A DNA stretch of 47,827 nucleotides from Nitrospirota bacterium (GTDB lineage Bacteria > Nitrospirota > Thermodesulfovibrionia > Thermodesulfovibrionales > UBA9159), in contig JAMCWJ010000107.1 in the NCBI GenBank assembly GCA_023475105.1, positions 1 to 47,827 of the forward strand, given 5' to 3'. The translations under genes and the position numbers were made by a program. This document shows positions 7,624-15,363 of the stretch, piece after piece (the first letter of the stretch is position 1; every line of letters starts with the position of its first letter). A model generated the notes under the pieces. It was not told the DNA's origin and did not search any database. It saw only the letters and a program-made list of their open reading frames with translations.

Positions 7624-9065
7624 AGATACTGAGACTCGCGGTACTCGACCTTGTACGGAGACCGAAAAAGAACGGGCTCCTCGTCTTTGCGATCGTCATA
7701 TCCGTCGCCCTCCTGACTTCCCTCACCATCGTCAGCAATTCTGCGACCTCGAGCATCCTCGAGGTGGTTTCAAAGACCGGCCACACGCTGACTATTCGCC
7801 CCGTCATCACTGCCGGCATCGATGAGGCCGACAAGAGTGCATTGCAGAATCTCACCATTTCAGAGGTGGTCTTCGGCAAATACATACCCGAGTCCGCGGT
7901 GCCCCAGATTTCGCGCATCTATAACAAGGCCATCAGGGAAGGCTGGGAGCGGAAGGGCGGCCTTGTCAGCAACCCTGGGATCCCCGTGATAAGTATCGAG
8001 CCGCCTACCTGGGCGCCTAGGCTATACACGAAGGCCGTGGTGGACGGGCATGAGGCGATCGTAACGGGCATCGATGTCAACAAGGAATACTTCGTCCGCT
8101 TCTGGTGGAACCTTTCGAGCGGCGAATGGCCGGCAGATGTGGACGTCAAGAATGTCAACACACGCATAGACGCCATGTATGTTATGGGCGCGGGCGGGCA
8201 GGTGACCGTCGAAAAGCCGAGATACAGGGTTGATGAAGAGGGAAAGGCAGTCTATGACGAGAAGCGCCGCAACTCGGCCGGGGATTCAGATCAGGTGGCG
8301 CGCGATTTTGCCTATGCCCACGGAGCCGGGGATGAGAACAAGGATGTCGCATACCTCGGCGGCGCATACGCTTCAGCCAGGGGACTCAAGGTCGGCGATA
8401 CCGTGACCGTCGAATCCCGGCGGTTCAGGATCGGGGGCGTCCTCGAAGAGACAAACTCCGCCGACGATTATATGGTCTTTATCCCTCTGATAATAGCGCA
8501 GCACATGTTCCACAGGGAAGGCTACATATCGTTGCTCAGCGTGAGGGCGATGTGTCCCAACTGCCCCGTGGGAGACGCCATGGTCGAACTGAACAGAAAT
8601 ATCACCGGCATCACCGCGGTTTCGCAGCTGGATGTCGCCGGCGTCCAGTTCGACTTTTTCAACATGCTCTACCGTTTTCTCCTGGCGGTCGTCATTGCCA
8701 CCATTGCCGTCGGGATATTTTCGATTTTCAACATCGTAGCGGGTTCCCTGTACGTCCGCGTGAGGGAGATAGGCTTGCTGAAGGCCGTCGGCGCTTCGCG
8801 TTTTCAGCTCTTCAGAATCTTCCTGTACGAGCACCTCATCATCGGGGCCTTCGCGGGCATCGGGGGATTCGTCGCGGGGGTAGGCATGGCATATGTCCTG
8901 AACTCGCTTCTCGGCATCGGTTCGGTCGTGCGTATCGTCCCCTCTGTCCTGTGGTATGCGCTCGCGCTCGGCATTCTCAGCAGTCTCTTCGCCATCTATT
9001 ACCCGGCCTATCGACTGTCGGGAATCAAGATTACCGATACGTTCCGGACTCAATGGGAGGTGTAG
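7620..9065 (+). CDS. FtsX-like ABC transporter permease with periplasmic CPNC motif
   Basis: A 481-residue permease: N-terminal helix about 18-38, a large periplasmic domain and three C-terminal helices, with FtsX-loop sequence VREIGLLKAVGASRFQLFRI. ATG 7620 is chosen because it overlaps the ATPase stop; an upstream in-frame extension would run through the ATPase gene and shows no membrane-protein character. The periplasmic domain has CPNC (C312, C315), a possible metal or redox site that its paralogue at 9067 lacks. The two permeases share motifs (GKYIPES/GEYIPES and SADDYMVF/ASEDYMVF) and probably form a LolC/LolE-like heterodimer driven by the ATPase at 10260. Confidence 0.82.
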   Translation: MKILRLAVLDLVRRPKKNGLLVFAIVISVALLTSLTIVSNSATSSILEVVSKTGHTLTIRPVITAGIDEADKSALQNLTISEVVFGKYIPESAVPQISRIYNKAIREGWERKGGLVSNPGIPVISIEPPTWAPRLYTKAVVDGHEAIVTGIDVNKEYFVRFWWNLSSGEWPADVDVKNVNTRIDAMYVMGAGGQVTVEKPRYRVDEEGKAVYDEKRRNSAGDSDQVARDFAYAHGAGDENKDVAYLGGAYASARGLKVGDTVTVESRRFRIGGVLEETNSADDYMVFIPLIIAQHMFHREGYISLLSVRAMCPNCPVGDAMVELNRNITGITAVSQLDVAGVQFDFFNMLYRFLLAVVIATIAVGIFSIFNIVAGSLYVRVREIGLLKAVGASRFQLFRIFLYEHLIIGAFAGIGGFVAGVGMAYVLNSLLGIGSVVRIVPSVLWYALALGILSSLFAIYYPAYRLSGIKITDTFRTQWEV

Positions 9066-9066
9066 G

Positions 9067-10257
9067 GTGGAACTTCTTTCGCTCGCAGCAAAGGATATTC
9101 TGAGGAGAAAGGCAAAAAGCCTTTACCTGCTCGCCGCGATAGTCATACCGGTAGCCATCCTCAGCACGATCCTTCTGACCCTCGACAATGCCGACAGTTC
9201 TCTGTCGACCCTCGCGTCGAAATTCGGCTTCACCATGTCGGTACAGCCGAAAAATGTGAAAGTCGAACGGATCGACCAGATAGGAATCGTGATCGGCGAA
9301 TACATCCCTGAGAGCATCATCGCGACGGTTGAGAGCGCAGTGAGAAGCAGGATACGGAACGACCGCGAGCCGATCATCATCGCGCCGAGGCTGTACCTTC
9401 GGACCGATATCCGGGCCGGAAAGTCCCCTGTCAACTCGGTCGTCGCCGGCGTCGACTTTCAGGCCGAACTGGCGGCCAAACCCTCCTGGAAGGTGACGAG
9501 CGGACGGTGGCCCGCAGGCGAGAGTGAAGCCGTGCTCGGGGGGACTTACGCCAGGGCGAACAACTTTTCGGAAAAGGACGGCATCACTATAAACGGCAGG
9601 GAATTCAGGGTCGTGGGCGTCCTGCAGGATTACAATGCCTCCGAAGATTACATGGTTTTCGTCCCGTTTCGCGTCCTCCAGAGTCTGTCATCGAGGGAAG
9701 GCTTCCTCTCCCTCGTCAATGTGCAGAACGTCTCGCTCGACCGGGACCGAAATCTCCTCAGTTCGCTCGTCGCCGACTTGAACGGAAAGGTCCCGAACAT
9801 CAAGGCCCTTGCGCCCCAGCAGTTCAGCACGATGAAATACATGCTCCTCAAGAAGACCTTCAAATTTCTTTTCTCCATCATCGCCGCGACCGTTTTTATC
9901 AGCATTTTTGCTATTTTCAACATCGTCACGAGCGTCCTGTTTTCGCGGGTCCGGGAAATCGGCCTGCTCAAGGCGGTCGGCGCCTCACGCTCGCAGCTTC
10001 TCGCCGTATTCCTCTCGGAATATGCGGCTTTGGGTCTCGCGGCAGGGATAGTGGGATATCCCGCCGGGATGGTCATCACCTACCTTCTTGATTCCCTTGT
10101 GCTGAACCTGGGCGCGGGAGTCCGGGTAAGTCCGGCGGTTATCCTGATTGCGGTCGCCTCCGGTCTCCTCTGCAGCCTTACGGCGAGCTTCTATCCTACC
10201 TACCAGTTATCGAAAATCAAAATTACGGACAGCTTCAGAACCCAATGGGAGGTGTGA
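9067..10257 (+). CDS. FtsX-like ABC transporter permease, paralogue of the preceding gene
   Basis: A 396-residue permease with the same plan as the gene at 7620 but a shorter periplasmic domain without the CxxC. The C-terminal helices and loop VREIGLLKAVGASRSQLLAV are almost identical in type, and both proteins end with TDTFRTQWEV or TDSFRTQWEV, showing an old tandem duplication. The GTG start at 9067 is preferred: it lies one base after the previous stop behind GGGAGGTG, and sequence upstream of it reads through the preceding gene. It is the likely heterodimer partner of the 7620 product. Confidence 0.8.
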   Translation: MELLSLAAKDILRRKAKSLYLLAAIVIPVAILSTILLTLDNADSSLSTLASKFGFTMSVQPKNVKVERIDQIGIVIGEYIPESIIATVESAVRSRIRNDREPIIIAPRLYLRTDIRAGKSPVNSVVAGVDFQAELAAKPSWKVTSGRWPAGESEAVLGGTYARANNFSEKDGITINGREFRVVGVLQDYNASEDYMVFVPFRVLQSLSSREGFLSLVNVQNVSLDRDRNLLSSLVADLNGKVPNIKALAPQQFSTMKYMLLKKTFKFLFSIIAATVFISIFAIFNIVTSVLFSRVREIGLLKAVGASRSQLLAVFLSEYAALGLAAGIVGYPAGMVITYLLDSLVLNLGAGVRVSPAVILIAVASGLLCSLTASFYPTYQLSKIKITDSFRTQWEV

Positions 10258-10259
10258 CC

Positions 10260-10988
10260 TTGAACACGCAAAACTCGCAACCATTGCTGGAACTGCGGGA
10301 CGTAAGCAAGACGTTCAAACTGCCGTCGGGAGATGTCAGGGCGCTTGCTCACGTGTCCCTCGGTATCAGGAGGGGAGATCTGGTCGCGCTTGTGGGACCA
10401 AGCGGGTCCGGGAAGACGACCCTGCTCAATGTCATCGGCTCCCTGGACAGACCCTCGCAGGGGGAAGTCCTGCTTGAGGGCATCCGTATCGACACGCTTT
10501 CAGAGGAAAAGCTGGTCCTGTTCCGCAGGGAGAAGTTCAGTTTTATTTTTCAGGACGCAAAACCGCTGCGCATGCTGAACGTGCTCGAAAATACGCTGCT
10601 GCCCTTCAACTTTTTCAAACCAAAAAACAGCAACGGGAACCTGAAAGATGCCGCAATAGAGATTATCACCTCCCTCGGGCTGGGCCACCGGATCTACCAC
10701 ATGCCGAACCAGCTGAGCGGCGGCGAGATCCAGCGGGTTGCCATTGCCCGTGCGCTGATCACGCGTCCCGCCGTGATCCTCGCAGACGAGCCGACGGCCA
10801 ACCTCGACCGGACAAACAGGCTGTTCGTCATCGAGACCTTCAAAAGGCTTACCCGGGAAACGGGGATTACGATCGTGTTTTCGACCCATGACCTCGAAAT
10901 AGCGAACATTTCAGACCGTATCGTACAGATGAAGGACGGCACCGTGCTGGACGAGGAACCTTCCCCGTGCCCGCCCTGCCCGGCATGA
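10260..10988 (+). CDS. MacB/LolD-like ABC transporter ATP-binding protein (second)
   Basis: About 242 residues with Walker A GPSGSGKTT, signature LSGGEIQRVAIARAL, Walker B VILADEPTANLD and switch His in FSTHD. It is the presumed motor of the 7620/9067 permease pair. A TTG start at 10260 is preferred because GGGAGGTG (10248-10254) sits at the right distance. An ATG at 10245 would overlap the previous gene by 13 bases and lacks a ribosome-binding site. The C-terminus ends CPPCPA, an odd cysteine pair outside the ATPase core. Confidence 0.87.
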   Translation: MNTQNSQPLLELRDVSKTFKLPSGDVRALAHVSLGIRRGDLVALVGPSGSGKTTLLNVIGSLDRPSQGEVLLEGIRIDTLSEEKLVLFRREKFSFIFQDAKPLRMLNVLENTLLPFNFFKPKNSNGNLKDAAIEIITSLGLGHRIYHMPNQLSGGEIQRVAIARALITRPAVILADEPTANLDRTNRLFVIETFKRLTRETGITIVFSTHDLEIANISDRIVQMKDGTVLDEEPSPCPPCPA

Positions 10989-11025
10989 AAATGAAGTCTT
11001 CACATTTGCAGTGCAGCGGGCGCCT

Positions 11026-11709
11026 ATGAAGAGCCTGTCGGAACTGCTTACGCTCCTCAGAAACCGTAGAACACTGTTTGCCCTTGGGGGAATCGTCCTT
11101 CTCGTCATTTTCGCAGACTTGTATGTGGGCCGCCAGCAGGAAGCGATCATAAAGGAGAAAGAAGCAAGAATCAAGCGGCTCGAGGAACAGGCCTTCCGCA
11201 TGGTTTCCGTCGACATACGCGACATCACGGAGACCGGACGCATTGCGGAGACCGGTCGCTATGAGGCAATCCTCCGGGTCGACAACGTGGGCGATGAGCC
11301 TGTCTACCTGTCGCACCCCCACGTCAAGGCCTACATACAGACGGGCACGATCTCGTGGACCGAGGTCCCCGTGGAGGACAAGGCCGGCGAAAAACAGGAG
11401 CAGATATACAAAATCGAACAGGGGACCCTTCTTTTCAGGAAGATCCTGACGGTTGTCCGCAACCTTCCCTATAACAGGTACCTGATTCCAAAGTATATGC
11501 ATGTGCGTTTCTATATAACGCTGTTTGTGCTTCCGGAAAGCGGCTTCAAGGAGGAAGAGGTGGTCGAGAGAAAGAGCGATACGTATATTTACCTGAAGCC
11601 GTACTGGATCGCCGAACGCGAAATCGCTCACGCTATTGACTTCGGCCAGACAAAGGTCCCCATCTACATGCCTATATCGGCATTCAGGAACTGGAACCAG
11701 GCCCGGTAA
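11026..11709 (+). CDS. Membrane-anchored periplasmic protein of unknown family, first of a tandem pair
   Basis: 227 residues: one N-terminal membrane helix (about 17-35), a short coiled coil (EAIIKEKEARIKRLEEQAF), then a beta-rich periplasmic domain. It aligns throughout with the gene at 11763; shared stretches include EPVYL/EPVYI, YMHVRF, FVLPES, FKEEEV, YIYLKPY and REIA. I recognise no named family. Its place between ABC genes and a YtkA-like domain gene suggests an accessory role for the copper enzyme. ATG 11026 is taken; a GTG at 11011 is also in frame. Confidence 0.7.
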   Translation: MKSLSELLTLLRNRRTLFALGGIVLLVIFADLYVGRQQEAIIKEKEARIKRLEEQAFRMVSVDIRDITETGRIAETGRYEAILRVDNVGDEPVYLSHPHVKAYIQTGTISWTEVPVEDKAGEKQEQIYKIEQGTLLFRKILTVVRNLPYNRYLIPKYMHVRFYITLFVLPESGFKEEEVVERKSDTYIYLKPYWIAEREIAHAIDFGQTKVPIYMPISAFRNWNQAR

Positions 11710-11762
11710 GGGCTGTGTACGGCATCGGGCCGGAGCTGCAGGAGCGCAACGGAATAGAGAGC

Positions 11763-12398
11763 ATGACGGCAATGATAAGAAAAAAGAAACTCCTTGCCGC
11801 ACTTCTCGGAGTCGTTCTCCTTTTCTTCGCGGCCGATTATCTGGTCGGGCGCAGAGAGGCGACCGTCATACGGGAAAGGGAGGCGAGGAAAGAACGCCTC
11901 GAAAAACTGGCCTTCTACATGATCGTGCCGGACATCCAGGACGTGGCGGACATCAAGAATGCGCACGGCGAATACGAAGCCGTTTTCAAGATAGAGAACC
12001 TTGCGGATGAGCCCGTATATATAACCTATCCGCGGGTCATCGCCTACGTTCAGACCGGAACTTTCTGGACGGAGGTCCCTGTGCGCGAGGTCGACAAGGG
12101 GCCGCAGGAGCAGGTTCTCCGGCTCGAACGCGGGGTCCACCTCTACCGGAAGATCGTTACGATCAGCCGCGATATCAAATACACTTACTATCAGATGTTC
12201 GGCTACATGCACGTCCGCTTCAGGATCTCGATGTTCGTACTTCCGGAAAGCGCGTTCAAGGAAGAGGAGGTGCTCGAACGGTACGCGGACGCCTACATAT
12301 ATCTGAAGCCGTATTACATGAGCGACCGGGAAATAGCACGGCAGGTGAAGTTTCCCGACGATAAGATACCGGTTATGATTCCTATGCCGCCGCATTAA
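11763..12398 (+). CDS. Membrane-anchored periplasmic protein of unknown family, second of a tandem pair
   Basis: 211 residues with one N-terminal helix (about 7-27), a charged coiled coil (REREARKERLEKLAF) and the same beta-rich domain as its neighbour at 11026, from which it evidently arose by tandem duplication. It has no cysteines and no lipobox, and the helix is probably retained as an anchor. The conserved Tyr/Phe-rich core (YMHVRFRISMFVLPES) is the best search handle. ATG 11763 is chosen; ATG 11772 is possible. The two products may form a hetero-oligomer in the inner membrane. Confidence 0.7.
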   Translation: MTAMIRKKKLLAALLGVVLLFFAADYLVGRREATVIREREARKERLEKLAFYMIVPDIQDVADIKNAHGEYEAVFKIENLADEPVYITYPRVIAYVQTGTFWTEVPVREVDKGPQEQVLRLERGVHLYRKIVTISRDIKYTYYQMFGYMHVRFRISMFVLPESAFKEEEVLERYADAYIYLKPYYMSDREIARQVKFPDDKIPVMIPMPPH

Positions 12399-12411
12399 AA
12401 GGAGGAACGAT

Positions 12412-12825
12412 ATGGCTACGCGCACAGGCAAACGGTGGGGCAAGCTCTTCGCTGTCCTCGTCCTGACTCTCTTTCTTCTCGCCTTCGAAAAGAAAGGTAT
12501 CGATACCGAGCAGGGATTCTACTCGGTCGATGTGCAGTTCGCAGCATCAACGGTGAAGGTCGGCAAGAATACCCTGAAAGTCGGCATAAACGACAGGGGG
12601 TCCCGGAAACCGCTCGAAAAAAAGCTGACTATGGAAGCGATTCCGTGGATGCCTGCTCACGAACACGGTACAAGCGACATAGCGCAGGTGCGCTACCTCG
12701 GCAACGGACAATACCTCGTCGAGGGCCTCAGTTTTACGATGCCGGGAGACTGGGAAGTCTACCTCAGGATACGGGACGGCGGAAAAGAAGACACGGCGGT
12801 CTTTCATGTTCCCGTTGCGCGCTGA
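12412..12825 (+). CDS. YtkA/FixH-like domain protein with Met/His-rich site
   Basis: 137 residues: a signal or anchor helix (about 10-25) and one immunoglobulin-like domain of the YtkA type. Family hallmarks seen are IPWMPAHEHG (M80, H83, H85), LGNGQYLVEGLSFTMPGDWEV and a C-terminal strand. Such domains occur beside copper-handling genes, and the Met/His cluster is a plausible periplasmic copper site. A good ribosome-binding site (AAAGGAGG) precedes it. In this operon the inferred role is copper delivery to the propeller enzyme encoded at 4003. Confidence 0.75.
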   Translation: MATRTGKRWGKLFAVLVLTLFLLAFEKKGIDTEQGFYSVDVQFAASTVKVGKNTLKVGINDRGSRKPLEKKLTMEAIPWMPAHEHGTSDIAQVRYLGNGQYLVEGLSFTMPGDWEVYLRIRDGGKEDTAVFHVPVAR

Positions 12826-13582
12826 GAGCGCACAGCGCCGCAGAGACCAGGGTATCCGGTATGGCAGTCCTTCGACGGTCAGATCGCTTCTTTGCCCTCT
12901 GCTCCTTTTCCTGCTGGTCTCCTGCGCCTCTCCAGGTGCGGTCGGAAACGGGGAGACAGGCCATGGCGAACAGGCTCGGGAAAACCGTCTCGACGAAGAA
13001 TCCCTTCGTCTCTTCCTTTTCCAGGCGAAGAGGTACTGGAACGCGCTGAGTGCATCCATAGAGAAAAATCGCGAGGTCGGCCGCCTGTCTGAATTCCAGG
13101 CCGATGACTTTGCCGTTCAGGACAGGGAGTTCTCGAAATACTATACCAATGCGCTGACGCTCTATTTGCGGGCCGACGCATCGGACGACCTGGCGAGATC
13201 CCTTCACACTGTCCGCGCCATCGTCGAACTTTCGAGGGCCTGCTTCCCCGAAGTCGACGGGGATCTGAGCGCGGTCCTGGAAAAGCGGGGAAACACGATA
13301 TCGGTCGTAAAGATCGCGGATGATCCCCGGCGTCTTTTTCTTTATCAGGCGCTCACCCGGTGGAACGAGCTGAGGTCCTATGCGTTGAGCAGACAGGTCC
13401 GCTCGGAAAGGGCGCCGGAGGACAACGACTATTTCGAACGCGTTGATGCGGATTTTTCGCGCTATTTTTATGCCGCGGTCATGGTATATTTGGAAAGTGG
13501 GGCATCTGATGATTACCGGCGGCAGGCCCGGCGTCTTGAAGATCTTCTGGATCAGGCCTCTCGTTTTCACCGGACTCATTGA
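12806..13582 (+). CDS. Internally duplicated lipoprotein of unknown function
   Basis: 258 residues with a long N-terminus leading to lipobox LLVSC (C40). The mature part has two related helical halves: RLFLFQAKRYWNAL ... REFSKYYTNALTLYLRADASDD (about 68-150) and RLFLYQALTRWNEL ... ADFSRYFYAAVMVYLESGASDD (about 175-245). The repeat suggests a two-lobed helical bundle. It overlaps the YtkA-like gene by 20 bases and is the last clear member of the operon. The start is uncertain: the N-terminal 25 residues look unlike a signal peptide, and no better start codon precedes the hydrophobic stretch. Confidence 0.68.
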   Translation: MFPLRAESAQRRRDQGIRYGSPSTVRSLLCPLLLFLLVSCASPGAVGNGETGHGEQARENRLDEESLRLFLFQAKRYWNALSASIEKNREVGRLSEFQADDFAVQDREFSKYYTNALTLYLRADASDDLARSLHTVRAIVELSRACFPEVDGDLSAVLEKRGNTISVVKIADDPRRLFLYQALTRWNELRSYALSRQVRSERAPEDNDYFERVDADFSRYFYAAVMVYLESGASDDYRRQARRLEDLLDQASRFHRTH

Positions 13583-13709
13583 ACGGCTCCGGGAAAGCGA
13601 AGGCCATTGTCCAGGGGATGCGGTCAGGCCGTGTTGTATCACGGTGGGCGATTCATGGACATGAGCGGTGGAGAAGGTGCGGCAAGAAGGGGATAACCGG
13701 AGGCGAGAG

Positions 13710-14006
13710 ATGAAATTAAACTGCTGGGAGGTCATGAAGTGCGGGAGGGAACCCGGGGGCAGGAACGCTGAGGAACCCGGGATATGTCCGGCGGCGACCT
13801 GTGAAAAGCTCGACAGCGCGCACGGCGGGAAAAACGCAGGCCGTGTATGCTGGGTCGTCGCGGGGACCATGTGCGGCGGAGAGGTCCAGGGCAGCTTCGC
13901 CCGGAAATACACCGACTGCCGGCAATGCATTTTTTATCAGGCGGTCAGGGAAGAAGAGGGCCCGAATTTTCTCATCACCATAGACCTGATCAGCTGGCTC
14001 AAATAG
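13710..14006 (+). CDS. Two-CW domain protein, small cysteine-rich
   Basis: 98 residues with eight cysteines (5, 11, 26, 31, 47, 55, 70, 73) and the paired Cys-Trp dipeptides (NCWEVMKC and RVCWVVAG) that define the two-CW family. That domain stands alone or is attached to signalling proteins in anaerobic Deltaproteobacteria and Nitrospirota. The cysteines probably hold a metal or Fe-S centre. There is no signal peptide, so it is cytoplasmic. ATG 13710 is chosen because GGAGG lies eight bases upstream; an in-frame GTG at 13668 has no such site. It ends four bases from the convergent response regulator gene. Confidence 0.8.
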   Translation: MKLNCWEVMKCGREPGGRNAEEPGICPAATCEKLDSAHGGKNAGRVCWVVAGTMCGGEVQGSFARKYTDCRQCIFYQAVREEEGPNFLITIDLISWLK

Positions 14007-14010
14007 TCGA

Positions 14011-15363
14011 TCAGCCGATCCCGTATTTATTCATCTTGCGCCAGAGCGTGGTCCGGCTGATCCTGAGTTCGCTGCATACCTTCCCCAGGTTATGGTCGTT
14101 TTTCCTGATGCTTTTCAGGATAATGTCTTTTTCCCATTCTTCGAGAGTGCCGGGCTCGACCCCTTCCCTCGCCTCGCCGGGGACATCGAAAAGGCGGTTG
14201 GTAAAGCTGAGCGAAAGGTCCGGCACCTCTATCAGGGACCCCGATGCGATTGCACCGGCGCTGGTTATGATATTAAGCAGCTCCCGGACATTGCCTGGGT
14301 AGTCATAATGAAGAAGGAAATCCAGGGCGTCCGCCGACAGCGTCAGGTCGGGCCTGTGGACCTCTGATTTGAAGTTGTCCAGGAAATGCCGCGCCAGGAT
14401 CGAAATATCTTCGAGTCGTTCCCTGAGCGGCGGGATATGAATGCGGGTAACTTTGATCCGGTAGTAGAGGTCCTGCCGGAACTTGCCGTTCTGAACAGCT
14501 TGTTCGAGGTCCCTGTTTGTGGCGGTGATTATCCTGACGTCGACCTCCTTGTGCTTGTTGCTCCCGACCCTCCGAATGGTGTGGTCCTGAAGGACATCGA
14601 GCAATTTCGCCTGCATGGGATGCGGCATGGCGCCGATTTCATCGAGGAAGAGCGTGCCGCCGTCCGCCTCCTCAAACAATCCCTTCCGGTCAAGAAGGGC
14701 CCCGGTAAAAGCCCCCTTCGTATGTCCGAAAAGTTCACTTTCCAAGAGATATTCGGGGACCGCAGCGCAGTTTACCGAAACGAAAGGATGTTTCGCCCTC
14801 ATGCTGAGGCCGTGAATCGTCTTTGCAACGAGGGTTTTCCCTGTTCCCGTCTCTCCGGTTATGAGGACAGTCAAGTCCACTTTCGCGATCTTGCGCATCA
14901 TGGCGACCATCGTCTTTATCGCCTTGCTCTCTCCAAAGATAGGAACTTCGCCGTTCCACGGCTCCGGTCCTTTGCGGGAGGCGCCTATCTCTCTCACCGC
15001 CTCCGTATGGGCGAGTGACTTCCTCACCCTGTGGAGGATTTCCTCGTTCTTGAACGGCTTCGTGATATAATCGAAAGCGCCCAGTTTCATCGCGAGCACG
15101 GCTGAATCGACAGTACCATACCCCGTCATGATGATCACATCGGTCAGGGGATGCCTTTCGAGGATATAATAGAGCACGTCGAGTCCGGTCCCCGGCGACA
15201 TTTTCAAGTCCGTAATGACCAGATCGAAATGGCCCGACCCGAGGTGTGCAATGGCTTCTTCCCCGTTTGCGGCTTCTTCCACAGAGTACCCTTCTCTCCT
15301 GAGGAGTATCCCGAGGCTTCGCCTCATCCCGTCCTGGTCGTCTATGACGAGTATCCGTGCCAT
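14011..15363 (-). CDS. NtrC-family sigma-54-dependent response regulator
   Basis: 450 residues. The receiver domain (1-120) has acidic pocket D8/D9, phospho-acceptor D52, T in IMTGYGTVD and K in ITKPFKN. The AAA+ domain carries Walker A GETGTGKT, the sigma-54 contact loop GAFTGA and Walker B GGTLFLDEIG. The C-terminal Fis-type helix-turn-helix reads KVCSELRISRTTLWRKMNKY. All elements for activating RNA polymerase-sigma-54 look intact. Its ATG follows the kinase stop directly, so the pair is one operon. A sigma-54-like promoter lies at 3596 before the convergent copper-enzyme operon, making that operon its most obvious local target. The signal is unknown. Confidence 0.92.
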   Translation of the reverse strand: MARILVIDDQDGMRRSLGILLRREGYSVEEAANGEEAIAHLGSGHFDLVITDLKMSPGTGLDVLYYILERHPLTDVIIMTGYGTVDSAVLAMKLGAFDYITKPFKNEEILHRVRKSLAHTEAVREIGASRKGPEPWNGEVPIFGESKAIKTMVAMMRKIAKVDLTVLITGETGTGKTLVAKTIHGLSMRAKHPFVSVNCAAVPEYLLESELFGHTKGAFTGALLDRKGLFEEADGGTLFLDEIGAMPHPMQAKLLDVLQDHTIRRVGSNKHKEVDVRIITATNRDLEQAVQNGKFRQDLYYRIKVTRIHIPPLRERLEDISILARHFLDNFKSEVHRPDLTLSADALDFLLHYDYPGNVRELLNIITSAGAIASGSLIEVPDLSLSFTNRLFDVPGEAREGVEPGTLEEWEKDIILKSIRKNDHNLGKVCSELRISRTTLWRKMNKYGIG

